Shown here: positions 15,974-24,839 of the stretch, piece by piece
Layout of the letters: every line of letters begins with the position of its first letter
Position numbering within the stretch: position 1 is the first letter of the stretch
Assembly: GCA_017626145.1 (NCBI GenBank)
Contig: JAGAJK010000044.1
Span: 1-64,000 of the forward strand
From: Clostridia bacterium
GTDB taxonomy: Bacteria; Bacillota; Clostridia; RGIG6154
Length of the DNA stretch: 64,000 nucleotides
Direction of reading: 5' to 3'
The notes under the pieces: generated by a model
Database searches by the model: none
What the model was told of the DNA's origin: nothing
The model's input: the letters and a program-made list of their open reading frames with translations, nothing else
Made by a program: the position numbers and the translations under genes

Positions 15974-17182
15974 TCACCTCTTGATTAGTTTTTTATATTC
16001 TTCAATTAAAATATCTGCATAGGTTTCTACACTCAGAATATTGTCCTTTTCATTTCTGCAGTTTTCGCTAAGTGCATTATAGTAATCTTCGTTTTCGATA
16101 GTTTCTCTTAATTTGAGGGCAATTCCTTCAGGTGTAGGTTCATTTACAAGTATACCTGTAACACCGTCTTTTACCAGCTCTGCCATTCCGCCGCTGTTCA
16201 TTGTAACAACAGGTACGCCCATGGCATGAGCTTCAAGTATTGAAAGCGGACAGTTTTCATAACACACAGAAGGAAGGAGAAGAACCTTTGCATTTCCCAT
16301 AAGACTGCATAGCTCGTCCCCCGTAAGAAATCCTGCGAGCTTTATATTTGCAGCACCCTTAAGCAAATCCTCATCAGGACCGCTGCCTGCAACTATAAAT
16401 TCATACTCACCAAGCAGCTTTGCCGCTCCTTTTATATTTTCAATTCCCTTTTCCTTGGAAAGTCTTCCGACATACACAATGTAAGCTTCTTCCCTTCGGG
16501 AGGTATTTGCAAACTTGTCTTTATTTATAAAATTATGTATTGTTTTTGTTTTACCGTTATAATATTTTTTTGCTTTTAAGAGCTTGTTTTCGAGAAAATT
16601 GCTTGGGCAAACAAACAAATCTACCTTTTTGTAGGTTTTAAGCAGAGAATAAAGCTTCGCCTCTATAACACCTAAAACACTCTTAACAAGCGATGAATGA
16701 ATACACTTGTTTTTAATACAGTTAATATGTGAGCCCTTAACACACTTTTCACAAGGCGTATTTTTGTCAAAATTATACAAAAGGTGATTCGGGCAAATCA
16801 TCTGGTAGTCGTGCACCGTCTGAACAAGCGGTATTCCTTTTTTCTTAATACCGTAAATTATGGAAGGCGTAAGCTGAAAATTAATATTGTTCATATGGAC
16901 AATATCAGGCTTGAAATCGTCAATTACCTTCATAATTTTTTTCTTTGCTTCGAAGGAATAAATTATTCTGAATGGGTACAAAAACCTCGAAAATCCTTTT
17001 GAGTGGAAATCCATATTTTTTGTATACAGGCCTGCTGAATTTCCTACGGTATTGTTTTCATCCTCCATACCGAAAAACTCAACCTTGTGACCTGCCTTTT
17101 TCAGATGCTCTGCGAGGTAGAGCATATAGCTTTCGCTTCCGCCACGAGGGTATAAAAATTTATTAACCATCAAAATTTTCAC
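15974..17182 (-). CDS. Family 4 glycosyltransferase
   Basis: A 402-residue GT-B enzyme. The N-terminal domain has YPRGGSESYMLYLAEHL (about 12-28) and HMNNINF, with a short Cys-rich insertion at about 132-160 (C..C..C..C spacing) often found in this subgroup. The C-terminal domain has YVGRLSKEKGIENI (about 240) and the nucleotide-binding ENCPLSILEAHAMGVPVV (about 310-330). It retains the sugar configuration in transfer. It starts at GTG and overlaps the polymerase gene stop by 4 nt. The Cys cluster could bind zinc; this is inference. Confidence 0.9.
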   Translation of the reverse strand: MKILMVNKFLYPRGGSESYMLYLAEHLKKAGHKVEFFGMEDENNTVGNSAGLYTKNMDFHSKGFSRFLYPFRIIYSFEAKKKIMKVIDDFKPDIVHMNNINFQLTPSIIYGIKKKGIPLVQTVHDYQMICPNHLLYNFDKNTPCEKCVKGSHINCIKNKCIHSSLVKSVLGVIEAKLYSLLKTYKKVDLFVCPSNFLENKLLKAKKYYNGKTKTIHNFINKDKFANTSRREEAYIVYVGRLSKEKGIENIKGAAKLLGEYEFIVAGSGPDEDLLKGAANIKLAGFLTGDELCSLMGNAKVLLLPSVCYENCPLSILEAHAMGVPVVTMNSGGMAELVKDGVTGILVNEPTPEGIALKLRETIENEDYYNALSENCRNEKDNILSVETYADILIEEYKKLIKR

Positions 17183-18483
17183 AGCAAAGAATCTCTCCCC
17201 TCTTCCTTATTAGCCACAGAAACATAGCCGAACATTTTATGCTCACAACTACGTACATTTTCTTCAAACGAATTTCCCATCATCAGTATTGCAAGAACAC
17301 CGGTAAGTAACGGATAATTCATAGTGTTATCTGTAGTTGATACAATTATCAGATAAACGGTAAGCATAAATGTGATGATGGCATTTTCCACGTTACCTTT
17401 TCTGCCGAAATACATTACACGCATCAATATCATTGAAGCGAGCCATATAATGTAGCCCCAGAAGCCCAAATCGATAAAGTGCTGCAGAAAATCGTTATGC
17501 ACAGATGCAACACCGACCTTCATAAAAGTATTAAGCTGATATGTCAGAAATCCAATTCCGTTACCTAAAAACGACGGATTAAATTCGTAAAATTTATCTA
17601 CTGCATTATAAATCTCCACACGTCCGCTTGTGTTTATTCCTGCATTTTCAAGTAATTCAAACGCATCCATTTTAATAAGTGCGATATATGCAATCAGTAA
17701 CCCGATTACAACAAGGGATAAAATCACGGCAAGGTTACTTGCTGTTTTTTTGTTGTAACGTGCAATGAATTTTAACAGGTACCCCAACACAAGGGCTATA
17801 GCTACAGCAATCATTGCAATTCTCTTGAAGGCTGATAAAAAGCAGAAAAGACTTAAGAAAAGCAATATAAAATATACAATATTTTTCTTCGGTTTATAAA
17901 CCATATAAATCAGATATGCACCAAGACAAAATGCAAGCTCGTGAATTTCTGCCTGAACAATAATATCTCCTGTTTCACCTGCAAAGGTAACAATAAGTGT
18001 TATAAATTCAGAAATGTAGCTTCCAAGTCCGTTTTGTGCGATAATTGTAACTATCATAAAAATGTTTGCAATTAAAATAGCCACAAGATTGTACCATATA
18101 CCCTTACTTCCGAAGATGTACAGCAGGGCACCTGACGCCAGCGCAAAGGAAAGCATATTTGCATATATAAATGAGCTTGAAAAACCTCTTGAAATAACTC
18201 CCACATCCGCAGTTCCCATAAACCATATAAAAAGCGAAACCACAGTAGTAACCAGAAGCGGAATACTGTAAATACACGCATCCTTAAAAGCGATAATCCC
18301 TCTTGCAATATTTGGTTTATACAAGAACAGAAGAGTTGCAGAGCCGAACAGAACGAGAGCGAAAGCATGACGGTATGTAACGTGCAGACCTATGTCGATA
18401 TATTCATTCAAAAAATAATACATCATTACGGCTACAACCATAAAATAAAATACTTTTGCTTTTTCAAGAATTTTATTTTCCAC
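17179..18483 (-). CDS. O-antigen ligase/polymerase-like membrane protein (Wzy)
   Basis: A 434-residue protein with about 11-12 membrane helices. A large extracytoplasmic loop between about 290 and 345 contains SGRVEIYNAVDKFYE, a short helix and GNGIGFLTYQ..HNDFLQHFIDLG, the typical Wzy_C/O-antigen ligase signature with its conserved His-Asn-Asp. It is expected to polymerise lipid-linked repeat units on the outer face of the membrane, with length set by the two Wzz-like proteins encoded just upstream. It starts at GTG with GGGAGGGG 8 nt upstream and overlaps the following glycosyltransferase gene by 4 nt. Confidence 0.88.
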   Translation of the reverse strand: MENKILEKAKVFYFMVVAVMMYYFLNEYIDIGLHVTYRHAFALVLFGSATLLFLYKPNIARGIIAFKDACIYSIPLLVTTVVSLFIWFMGTADVGVISRGFSSSFIYANMLSFALASGALLYIFGSKGIWYNLVAILIANIFMIVTIIAQNGLGSYISEFITLIVTFAGETGDIIVQAEIHELAFCLGAYLIYMVYKPKKNIVYFILLFLSLFCFLSAFKRIAMIAVAIALVLGYLLKFIARYNKKTASNLAVILSLVVIGLLIAYIALIKMDAFELLENAGINTSGRVEIYNAVDKFYEFNPSFLGNGIGFLTYQLNTFMKVGVASVHNDFLQHFIDLGFWGYIIWLASMILMRVMYFGRKGNVENAIITFMLTVYLIIVSTTDNTMNYPLLTGVLAILMMGNSFEENVRSCEHKMFGYVSVANKEEGRDSLL

Positions 18484-18517
18484 GTCTGCTTCCCCTCCCT
18501 TCCTTTATTTTAAATAT

Positions 18518-20383
18518 TTAAAGCACACTTTTATGATTCAGATCGGAAATGTAGTTCTTTTTGTTTTTAATTGCTTCGGAAAGCAGTTTTCTTGCTGTTT
18601 TATTCTCCTTAAAGGTTTCAGCAATACCGATTCTGTACTCAATTACAACATCCTTATGTTCTTCTCTTTCATCAATTCTGAGTCTGAAAAGTCTCATGAT
18701 ATCCTCAACGGTAATATAATCGGATTCCTCTGTCAGCATAACAAAGCTGCCGTTGCCGTTGTAAATATACTCAGTTTTTGATTTACCGAAGTTTTCTTTA
18801 AGGTAATTTTTAAACATTCTGATAACGTCATCGCCCGTATCTCTTGAGCATTCATTATTTATGTGTGCCAGATTGGTTATATCAACCATACAGTACACAA
18901 CACCGTCATCAAGAAGCTTTTTGTCCTTTGCCTTTAAGTATTTATCAAGGTAAGCTCTGTTGCTGAGTTCCGTAAGATGGTCTGTGTAGAAAATATAATT
19001 TATTATATCCCCTGCTCTGCCGAGAACTATTGCACCGCCGCAGCAAACGACTATAAGGAAGAAGAATGCAATTGCTGTATAAAGTGTTACGTTAACACTT
19101 TCTCTTACAGATGCTGATGACAGTACTGAAATATAGCTTGCACCAAGGTATTTGTTGTACTCATCATTGGTTTTCATTGTGATATCGTAAAGAGCAGTCA
19201 GTTCATTAAGAAGCTCATCGATTTCTCTCTCCACTTCCGCTCTTTCGGCTGCGTACTGCTCATTGGAAAGCTCGGCACAGGTAAGCTCAGAGGAAGTGCA
19301 GGCACCGCCGCAATTTCCTGTGCAATTTGTAAATGTATCCAAAATATACTGACAGTATGCTGAATCAATAATTGCGTGTTCTTCGCTTTCACTGCAGTCT
19401 CTCCAGCTGTAAATCAATTCGTCGTATGTTACAGTCTGGTCACCTACATAGTCCTGAACATTTCTCTCGTGAAGATTATCAAGGATATACTCATATGTAA
19501 TGTTTGTGTTTCCCGATTCTCTCATTTTTGTTACATACGCATCAATTACAGTAACGATATCTTCGATAAGGCTACGGTCTTTTTCGTTTGAAATGTTATT
19601 ATTATCGATTCTTGTTGTATAATCTGAAACAAGCACCGGTTTATTTTTTGTAATCTGATACTTATAAATCTTCGAGAAAAGTGCTGAAACATTAACCTGT
19701 CTTAAGTAATTGAACTCATCGGCAAGCTCTGCAAAGGACACTCCGGTTTCTGTTGACCTGTAATAATTATTCTGTTCAATTCTCTGATACAGAATTGAAA
19801 GAGTGTTATCTATGCTTGTATCAATCAGCTCCATCATTTCAATATAATCATAATCGTTCTTATCTATATTATCGATAGTATTATTTGCAGGAGCGACATT
19901 TACATATTTCTGGCTGAACTGTTCAAAATACACGTCTAATATTTCGTCAAGAACCGTTCTTGCAAAATCCGGACCTTCTCCGCTTGTTGATGCAAAGGAA
20001 ACTATAAACGTACTTGGTTCATATATATATTCCTCGCCCTCTTCAAGCATTGCATCCTTTTGAGTCACCTTATCAGCATCCTCAATTGGAGTTATATCAA
20101 TTCGTGATATAAGACTGTCAACAGAGTAAACGCCTGTAAGTCCCATTTTATCAACAACCTTTGACATTACTGCCGAGGACTTGATTTCGTTTACATCTAA
20201 TTTTTCGCCGGTAGGAGCAAGTCCTTTTTCCGCCTGCTCATCATTATAATGAATAACCTCTGATGCTATATATGTATTCGACCTTGAAAGCTTAAAGTAA
20301 ACGCCATAGGTTGCCACGATACAAAATACAATGATGATAGGCAAAAGCTTTTTTAAATATCTTAAAATCTGAAAGTTTTTCAT
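18518..20383 (-). CDS. Wzz-like polysaccharide co-polymerase fused to a degenerate GGDEF domain
   Basis: A 621-residue protein with two parts. Residues about 1-440 have the Wzz/chain-length-determinant layout: a first membrane helix at about 13-30, a long mostly helical extracytoplasmic domain (about 35-420) and a second helix at about 432-450 with Gly-rich CCGGAIVLG. A Cys-rich loop (CTGNCGGACTSSELTC, about 350) is present. Residues about 465-621 form a GGDEF-like domain: DHLTELSNRAYLDKYL, VDITNLAHINNE, TGDDVIRMF. The signature Gly-Gly-Asp-Glu-Phe is replaced by YNGNGSF, and no RxxD inhibitory site is visible, so it should not make c-di-GMP. It may bind a nucleotide or a GGDEF partner. It takes the place of the tyrosine kinase usually paired with Gram-positive co-polymerases. 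Confidence 0.82.
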   Translation of the reverse strand: MKNFQILRYLKKLLPIIIVFCIVATYGVYFKLSRSNTYIASEVIHYNDEQAEKGLAPTGEKLDVNEIKSSAVMSKVVDKMGLTGVYSVDSLISRIDITPIEDADKVTQKDAMLEEGEEYIYEPSTFIVSFASTSGEGPDFARTVLDEILDVYFEQFSQKYVNVAPANNTIDNIDKNDYDYIEMMELIDTSIDNTLSILYQRIEQNNYYRSTETGVSFAELADEFNYLRQVNVSALFSKIYKYQITKNKPVLVSDYTTRIDNNNISNEKDRSLIEDIVTVIDAYVTKMRESGNTNITYEYILDNLHERNVQDYVGDQTVTYDELIYSWRDCSESEEHAIIDSAYCQYILDTFTNCTGNCGGACTSSELTCAELSNEQYAAERAEVEREIDELLNELTALYDITMKTNDEYNKYLGASYISVLSSASVRESVNVTLYTAIAFFFLIVVCCGGAIVLGRAGDIINYIFYTDHLTELSNRAYLDKYLKAKDKKLLDDGVVYCMVDITNLAHINNECSRDTGDDVIRMFKNYLKENFGKSKTEYIYNGNGSFVMLTEESDYITVEDIMRLFRLRIDEREEHKDVVIEYRIGIAETFKENKTARKLLSEAIKNKKNYISDLNHKSVL

Positions 20384-20394
20384 TGTATACTCCT

Positions 20395-21747
20395 TTATGC
20401 CTTTTTAGGGAACTTCTTTGAAATATGATGAAGAACAAGAGAAACATAAACAAATGCTGCAAACAATATAAGTGTTTTAAGCTCTCCCATAATTGAAATT
20501 CCGTAAATGCTTACCGCTATACACTGATTCATTCTGTGACGTGAATACTCTCTTCCGGCAGTTATTGCTTCTTTTTCAAAGCCCTTGACACTTTCATAGA
20601 TAGAATCTATTAAGGTGTCTACCGAAGAAATCTGCGTATCCTGACCGGTGGAGGCTATTTTATCTATTACAAGATTGTTATCCATAATCTCTTTTTCGTT
20701 GGATGCTACATAATTACTGAAATTTGTAGCCATAACAGATAATTCATCAACACCGACCTTTGTTCTGCCCATATAATATTTTCCTGCCTGATCCCATGTA
20801 GGAACAAGTACAACACGGGTCATTTCCTCGCTGTACATATCGATAGCCTCGTTGCACAGTCTGTATGAGGCTTCATTTTTCTGACGGTCAAAATCAACAT
20901 TTTTATTCTGATAAGAAAGTCTGTCAACATATTCATCCCTGTCCCTTACAATTCCGTTTTGCAGGATAAGTGACCTTAAATTCTGATCTATCTGGGTTTC
21001 CTTAAACTGATATACCTTTCCTGCAATGGAATTAAATGTGCTTCCGTTTTCAGTAACAAAGCTTGGATTTTTTTCAGACATTCCGTAAAGGTAATTTAAG
21101 ATAGCCTGAGTTTCCTTTTCGAAATATGAAACTATATCCATATATTCCATTTGTGTAAAATCAGGCTTTTCGGGGTCAAGACTGAAATTATCAGTATATT
21201 TTTCTATGTAATATTCCTTATACGATGAAGTTATAAGCTTAATAACGTTTTCAGAGTCAAGATGTGCGGTATCCTTTGATGCGTAATACTGAACCGCAAA
21301 CTCGGTGGAAATATGGTACTGTGATTCATCACCTACACCACCCTGCACACAAGGATAAACTACAAGACAGTTTTTAAGCTGTTTTACGGTTACATCCTCA
21401 AGAGCACCCTTTTTTATAGCTCTTTCTACAACCTCATCGCAGATAATTTCCGCCATATTATATCTTGTACCGTTGGAATTAAGTGCCTGCGAGGCTTCGG
21501 AATAATTAAGTGAAACTATTGCGTGAACCGTCTTTTTAAGCTCAAAATGATTAAAAATCCCGTACACTATCGTGGTAACAAAGCATATAAGTATTATCCA
21601 CGCGTTAAGATACTCTGCAGTTTTAAAAATTTGTGTACGTTCTGCACGGTTAACATTTTTCTGGCGGAAAAATATTATTGCTGCCGATGATACAAATATT
21701 ATTCCCACAGTTAAAATGATTAATTTTTGAAGTATATCAGTAAACAT
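20395..21747 (-). CDS. Second Wzz-like membrane protein
   Basis: A 450-residue protein with N-terminal helices (about 7-25 and 49-67), a large extracytoplasmic domain and a C-terminal helix (about 418-440). The start of the outer domain (IVSLNYSEASQALNSNG, then ICDEVVERAI and LKNCLVVYP) follows the usual order of polysaccharide co-polymerase domains, where a lipid-proximal beta segment precedes long helices. It lies 11 nt upstream of the Wzz-GGDEF gene, so the two probably form a hetero-oligomer. It has a 7-residue basic cytoplasmic end and no GGDEF domain. Family assignment rests on layout more than on motifs. Confidence 0.68.
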   Translation of the reverse strand: MFTDILQKLIILTVGIIFVSSAAIIFFRQKNVNRAERTQIFKTAEYLNAWIILICFVTTIVYGIFNHFELKKTVHAIVSLNYSEASQALNSNGTRYNMAEIICDEVVERAIKKGALEDVTVKQLKNCLVVYPCVQGGVGDESQYHISTEFAVQYYASKDTAHLDSENVIKLITSSYKEYYIEKYTDNFSLDPEKPDFTQMEYMDIVSYFEKETQAILNYLYGMSEKNPSFVTENGSTFNSIAGKVYQFKETQIDQNLRSLILQNGIVRDRDEYVDRLSYQNKNVDFDRQKNEASYRLCNEAIDMYSEEMTRVVLVPTWDQAGKYYMGRTKVGVDELSVMATNFSNYVASNEKEIMDNNLVIDKIASTGQDTQISSVDTLIDSIYESVKGFEKEAITAGREYSRHRMNQCIAVSIYGISIMGELKTLILFAAFVYVSLVLHHISKKFPKKA

Positions 21748-21767
21748 AGTCCATCTCCTTACTGAAA

Positions 21768-23030
21768 TTAAAACTTATTAATGTCGATAACAACCAATTC
21801 AGGCTGATTATTTATACGGAAAACATTGGAGTTTTCGAGTCCTGAGCTTACAATTAAGGGTCTGCCCGAAGCATCATATCTTCCGTAAACAAAATCTCCG
21901 CTTCTTTCAGGGAACAAGCCGCCTTCAACCGTAAACAGCGGACCGAGAACCGGAACTCTCGTAACACCGCCGTGAGTATGTCCGCAAACCATTAAATCTC
22001 CCCAGAAATCAGGATTGAATTCTTCAAAAATAAAGGGTTCGTGAACTGCCATAATTTTAAAGTTATCTTTATTCTCGTTTACGTAACTACCAAATGCATT
22101 TTCCGAGTATGACCAGAAGCAGGAAGGATTTGATGTTAAAACACCGTATACATCAACGGTCATAGTTTTTACCTTTATTGTATCCTTCTCATTCTTAAGA
22201 ACCTTTATGCCCGCACCTTCAAGCTTTTCCTCATACGGATCCTTAAGCTTTAAAAGTGCTGTTTCGTCACGGTTGTCTTTATTAAATCCGAACTTGTTGT
22301 CCAGCTCTTTTTCGTTAAGCGGGAAATCGTAAATGTCCTCTGCTTCATTATTTCCGTACACATAGTATGTCGGAGCTATGCCGGAAAGACCCTTCGCCAG
22401 ATTGACTGCATAATCGGTTTCTTCCTTTACCGAATCTACCATATCTCCTGTGCAGATTATTATATCAGGCTCTAAAGCTTCAACACGCTTCAAAAGCTTT
22501 GTATTATTTTTACCGTATGATGAACCGTGTAAATCGGACAACTGAATAACACGTATACTGCTGTCAACCTTGATACTGCTTACAGAATAAAAGGTTTCCC
22601 TGAAATTTCTGTTACCTATGTAGTTACACATAACAACAATAACTGCAGTCGCTATACAAACAAACACCATTCCGATTACAAAGAATTTTAAAGCTTTGAT
22701 ATTCTTCCTTGTTTCAGCACTGAGAACGATAGCACCTCTTTTTTGGGATATTTTAAATTTTGTTCCCACTCCCATCACCGAATAAATGCAGGAGGCAAGT
22801 ATTTTCTTACACTCCTTTTTAAAGCTTTTAATGCTTTCGGTGCCGTGATAAATAACCTCAATCTTTTCTCCGTCGATAATTTCGATGTCAAAGGTATCAG
22901 CCCACATATCAAGGGATTCATCCCTTATTACTTCATCAAAAAGCTCTTTTATTTTGTCCGGATATTTTTCTATTTCTCTAAAGTTCCTTTTCTTGTCCAT
23001 ATCAAACAAACCTTTACTTTTATTTTTCAT
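21768..23030 (-). CDS. Membrane-anchored metallophosphoesterase with an N-terminal DnaA_N-like domain
   Basis: A 420-residue protein. About 120 N-terminal residues resemble the small alpha/beta fold of DnaA domain I: a Trp followed by TFDIEIIDGEKIEVIYHG and a helix ending KILASCI. One membrane helix follows at about 120-142. The C-terminal calcineurin-like domain has QLSDLHG (first metal site), CTGDMVDS, YVYGNNEAED, AVHEPF and CGHTHGGV, which complete the two-metal centre. The catalytic domain lies outside the membrane if the helix is N-in. The substrate is unknown, possibly a lipid pyrophosphate or polymer intermediate. The start is uncertain: ATG at 23030 overlaps the upstream stop, and ATG at 23000 has AAAGG upstream. 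Confidence 0.8.
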   Translation of the reverse strand: MKNKSKGLFDMDKKRNFREIEKYPDKIKELFDEVIRDESLDMWADTFDIEIIDGEKIEVIYHGTESIKSFKKECKKILASCIYSVMGVGTKFKISQKRGAIVLSAETRKNIKALKFFVIGMVFVCIATAVIVVMCNYIGNRNFRETFYSVSSIKVDSSIRVIQLSDLHGSSYGKNNTKLLKRVEALEPDIIICTGDMVDSVKEETDYAVNLAKGLSGIAPTYYVYGNNEAEDIYDFPLNEKELDNKFGFNKDNRDETALLKLKDPYEEKLEGAGIKVLKNEKDTIKVKTMTVDVYGVLTSNPSCFWSYSENAFGSYVNENKDNFKIMAVHEPFIFEEFNPDFWGDLMVCGHTHGGVTRVPVLGPLFTVEGGLFPERSGDFVYGRYDASGRPLIVSSGLENSNVFRINNQPELVVIDINKF

Positions 23031-24138
23031 AAAGCCTGCAGGTTGCTTTTGCAACATCCTGCCAGCTGTATTTGTTTAAAATAAATTCATCTGCCCCATC
23101 ACGAAGCTTTGCTACAAGTTTCGAATCATCGCATAACAGCTTAAGCTTATCTGCCAGATCCTCTACATTGCCTTTTTTAAAGTAAAGAACCTTATCCTCG
23201 GCAACCGATGTATTTTCAGGAATATCTGAACAAAGAAGCGCATTCTTGTATGCAAGGGATTCCAAAAGACACAGCGACATTCCCTCTAAATCAGACGGCA
23301 GTACATTTATGTATGCGTTTGAATATATTTCGTTTAAGGTATCGCCCGACACAAAGCCTGTAAAGATAATATCAGGATTTCCTGCCGCTTTCTCCTTAAG
23401 CATACGTACATAGTCGTCAGTATCGCTTGTGTCACCTGCAATAACAAGCTTTTTGTCTGTTTTTATACTGTTGTAAGCATCAATTAAGTAATGAATTCCT
23501 TTTTCGGCAGTAAGTCTTGAAACTACAGATATATATCCGTCTTTTACAAGTCCGTATTTTTCTGTAATTATTTCGGCATCCTTTCTTTGCGGACGGCTTA
23601 TTCCGTTGTGAATAATCGTCGTTTCACGACCGTATGTTTCCTTGAAATAATCGTAAGCCGCCTGACTTAAAACGATAACTTCATCGGCATACCTTGCAAG
23701 AATCTTTTCACCGAATTTTATGTATTTTGAAGCAAAACCCTTGCCCCATTTTTCTCTCTGCCAGTCAAGCCCGTGAACTGTTGCAACACATTTTTTGCCG
23801 AAAAGCTTTGGAATCCAGAGTGCCGCACAAGGACCTTCTGCATGGAAATGAATAACATCATATCTGCAAAAAGATGCTGATATTGCCGCAGTAAAGGATG
23901 CTATCATTGCGGCAAAGCCACGTACATCAAGTGTCCACGCATTTTTGATTTTAACACCCTTATACATTTTGTTTACAACTGTTCCCACATACTCATTTTC
24001 AACCTTATCCGATGAACGGTTATAGCAGGTAACCTCATGTCCCATTTCAACCAGCATCGGACAAAGCGTTGTAAGAACATTTTCTATTCCGCCACGTCTT
24101 GAGGGAACAACCTTGTGCCCAATCATTGCAACCTTCAT
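23020..24138 (-). CDS. Family 4 glycosyltransferase
   Basis: A 372-residue GT-B glycosyltransferase. VPSRRGGIENVLTTLCPML (about 13-31) is the acceptor-side Gly-rich loop; HFHAEGP, TVHGLDWQREKWG and VVSRLTAEKGIHYL follow, and the donor site is SDLEGMSLCLLESLA (about 275-290). It resembles enzymes annotated as rhamnosyl- or galactosyl-transferases in Gram-positive capsule clusters. The ATG at 24138 has GGAG 8 nt upstream; a GTG three codons earlier is less likely. The stop lies inside the next gene's start region. Confidence 0.9.
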   Translation of the reverse strand: MKVAMIGHKVVPSRRGGIENVLTTLCPMLVEMGHEVTCYNRSSDKVENEYVGTVVNKMYKGVKIKNAWTLDVRGFAAMIASFTAAISASFCRYDVIHFHAEGPCAALWIPKLFGKKCVATVHGLDWQREKWGKGFASKYIKFGEKILARYADEVIVLSQAAYDYFKETYGRETTIIHNGISRPQRKDAEIITEKYGLVKDGYISVVSRLTAEKGIHYLIDAYNSIKTDKKLVIAGDTSDTDDYVRMLKEKAAGNPDIIFTGFVSGDTLNEIYSNAYINVLPSDLEGMSLCLLESLAYKNALLCSDIPENTSVAEDKVLYFKKGNVEDLADKLKLLCDDSKLVAKLRDGADEFILNKYSWQDVAKATCRLYEK

Positions 24139-24158
24139 TTTCTTCACTCCAAAATCAA

Positions 24159-24839
24159 TTAACGACCGGTAGCTGTAAGCATAACTATCGGGGTTTTAAG
24201 CATAATCTTTAAATCGTTACGATAAGTTCTTGTCTCTATGTACTCGATATCCATATCAACCCATTTTTCAAAAGGAATATCGTTTCTGTTTTTAGAAATC
24301 TGCCAGGTACAGGTAAGTCCCGGTGTAACAAGAAGTCTTAATCTCTGATAATCTGTGTAGTACTGAACCTCTCTCGGAAGGGGCGGTCTTGGACCTACCA
24401 AAGTCATATCGCCTTTGAAAACATTAAAAAACTGCATAAGCTCGTCAAGAGAAAGCTTTCTTAAAATTTTACCCACTCTTGTTATACGGGGGTCGTCCTT
24501 TATTTTAAACACAGGTCCGTCCATTTCGTTCTGTTTTGCAAGCTGCTCAATCATCTGATCCGCATTGGCACGCATAGTTCTGAACTTGTACATATAAAAT
24601 TCTTTTCCGTGACGACCTACTCTTATCTGTTTATAAAATGGTCCTGCACTATGGTCATCAATAACGATAACAATAGAAATAACAATCATTAACGGCAGGA
24701 AAAACAGCAAAATCAATGTGGCAAAGAATATATCGAAAAGTCTTTTATGCCGCCAGAAGGTGGAATATGATTTTTCAATAATTGATTCAAGCTTTTCTCT
24801 CGTTCTTGCATCAACCTTGTCCTGGTCAATATAAGGCAT
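24159..24839 (-). CDS. Initiating undecaprenyl-phosphate sugar-1-phosphate transferase
   Basis: A 226-residue polyisoprenyl-phosphate hexose-1-phosphate transferase that loads the first sugar phosphate onto undecaprenyl phosphate. One N-terminal membrane hairpin (about 35-60) precedes the cytoplasmic catalytic core: YKQIRVGRHGKEFYMYKFRTM, KDDPRITRVGKILRK, SLDELMQFFNV (catalytic Asp-Glu), GDMTLVGPRPPLPREV and PGLTCTWQISKNRN. It has the short form lacking the extra N-terminal membrane domain of WbaP. It is expected to start every repeat unit in this cluster. ATG overlaps the YdjC stop (TAATG). Confidence 0.94.
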   Translation of the reverse strand: MPYIDQDKVDARTREKLESIIEKSYSTFWRHKRLFDIFFATLILLFFLPLMIVISIVIVIDDHSAGPFYKQIRVGRHGKEFYMYKFRTMRANADQMIEQLAKQNEMDGPVFKIKDDPRITRVGKILRKLSLDELMQFFNVFKGDMTLVGPRPPLPREVQYYTDYQRLRLLVTPGLTCTWQISKNRNDIPFEKWVDMDIEYIETRTYRNDLKIMLKTPIVMLTATGR

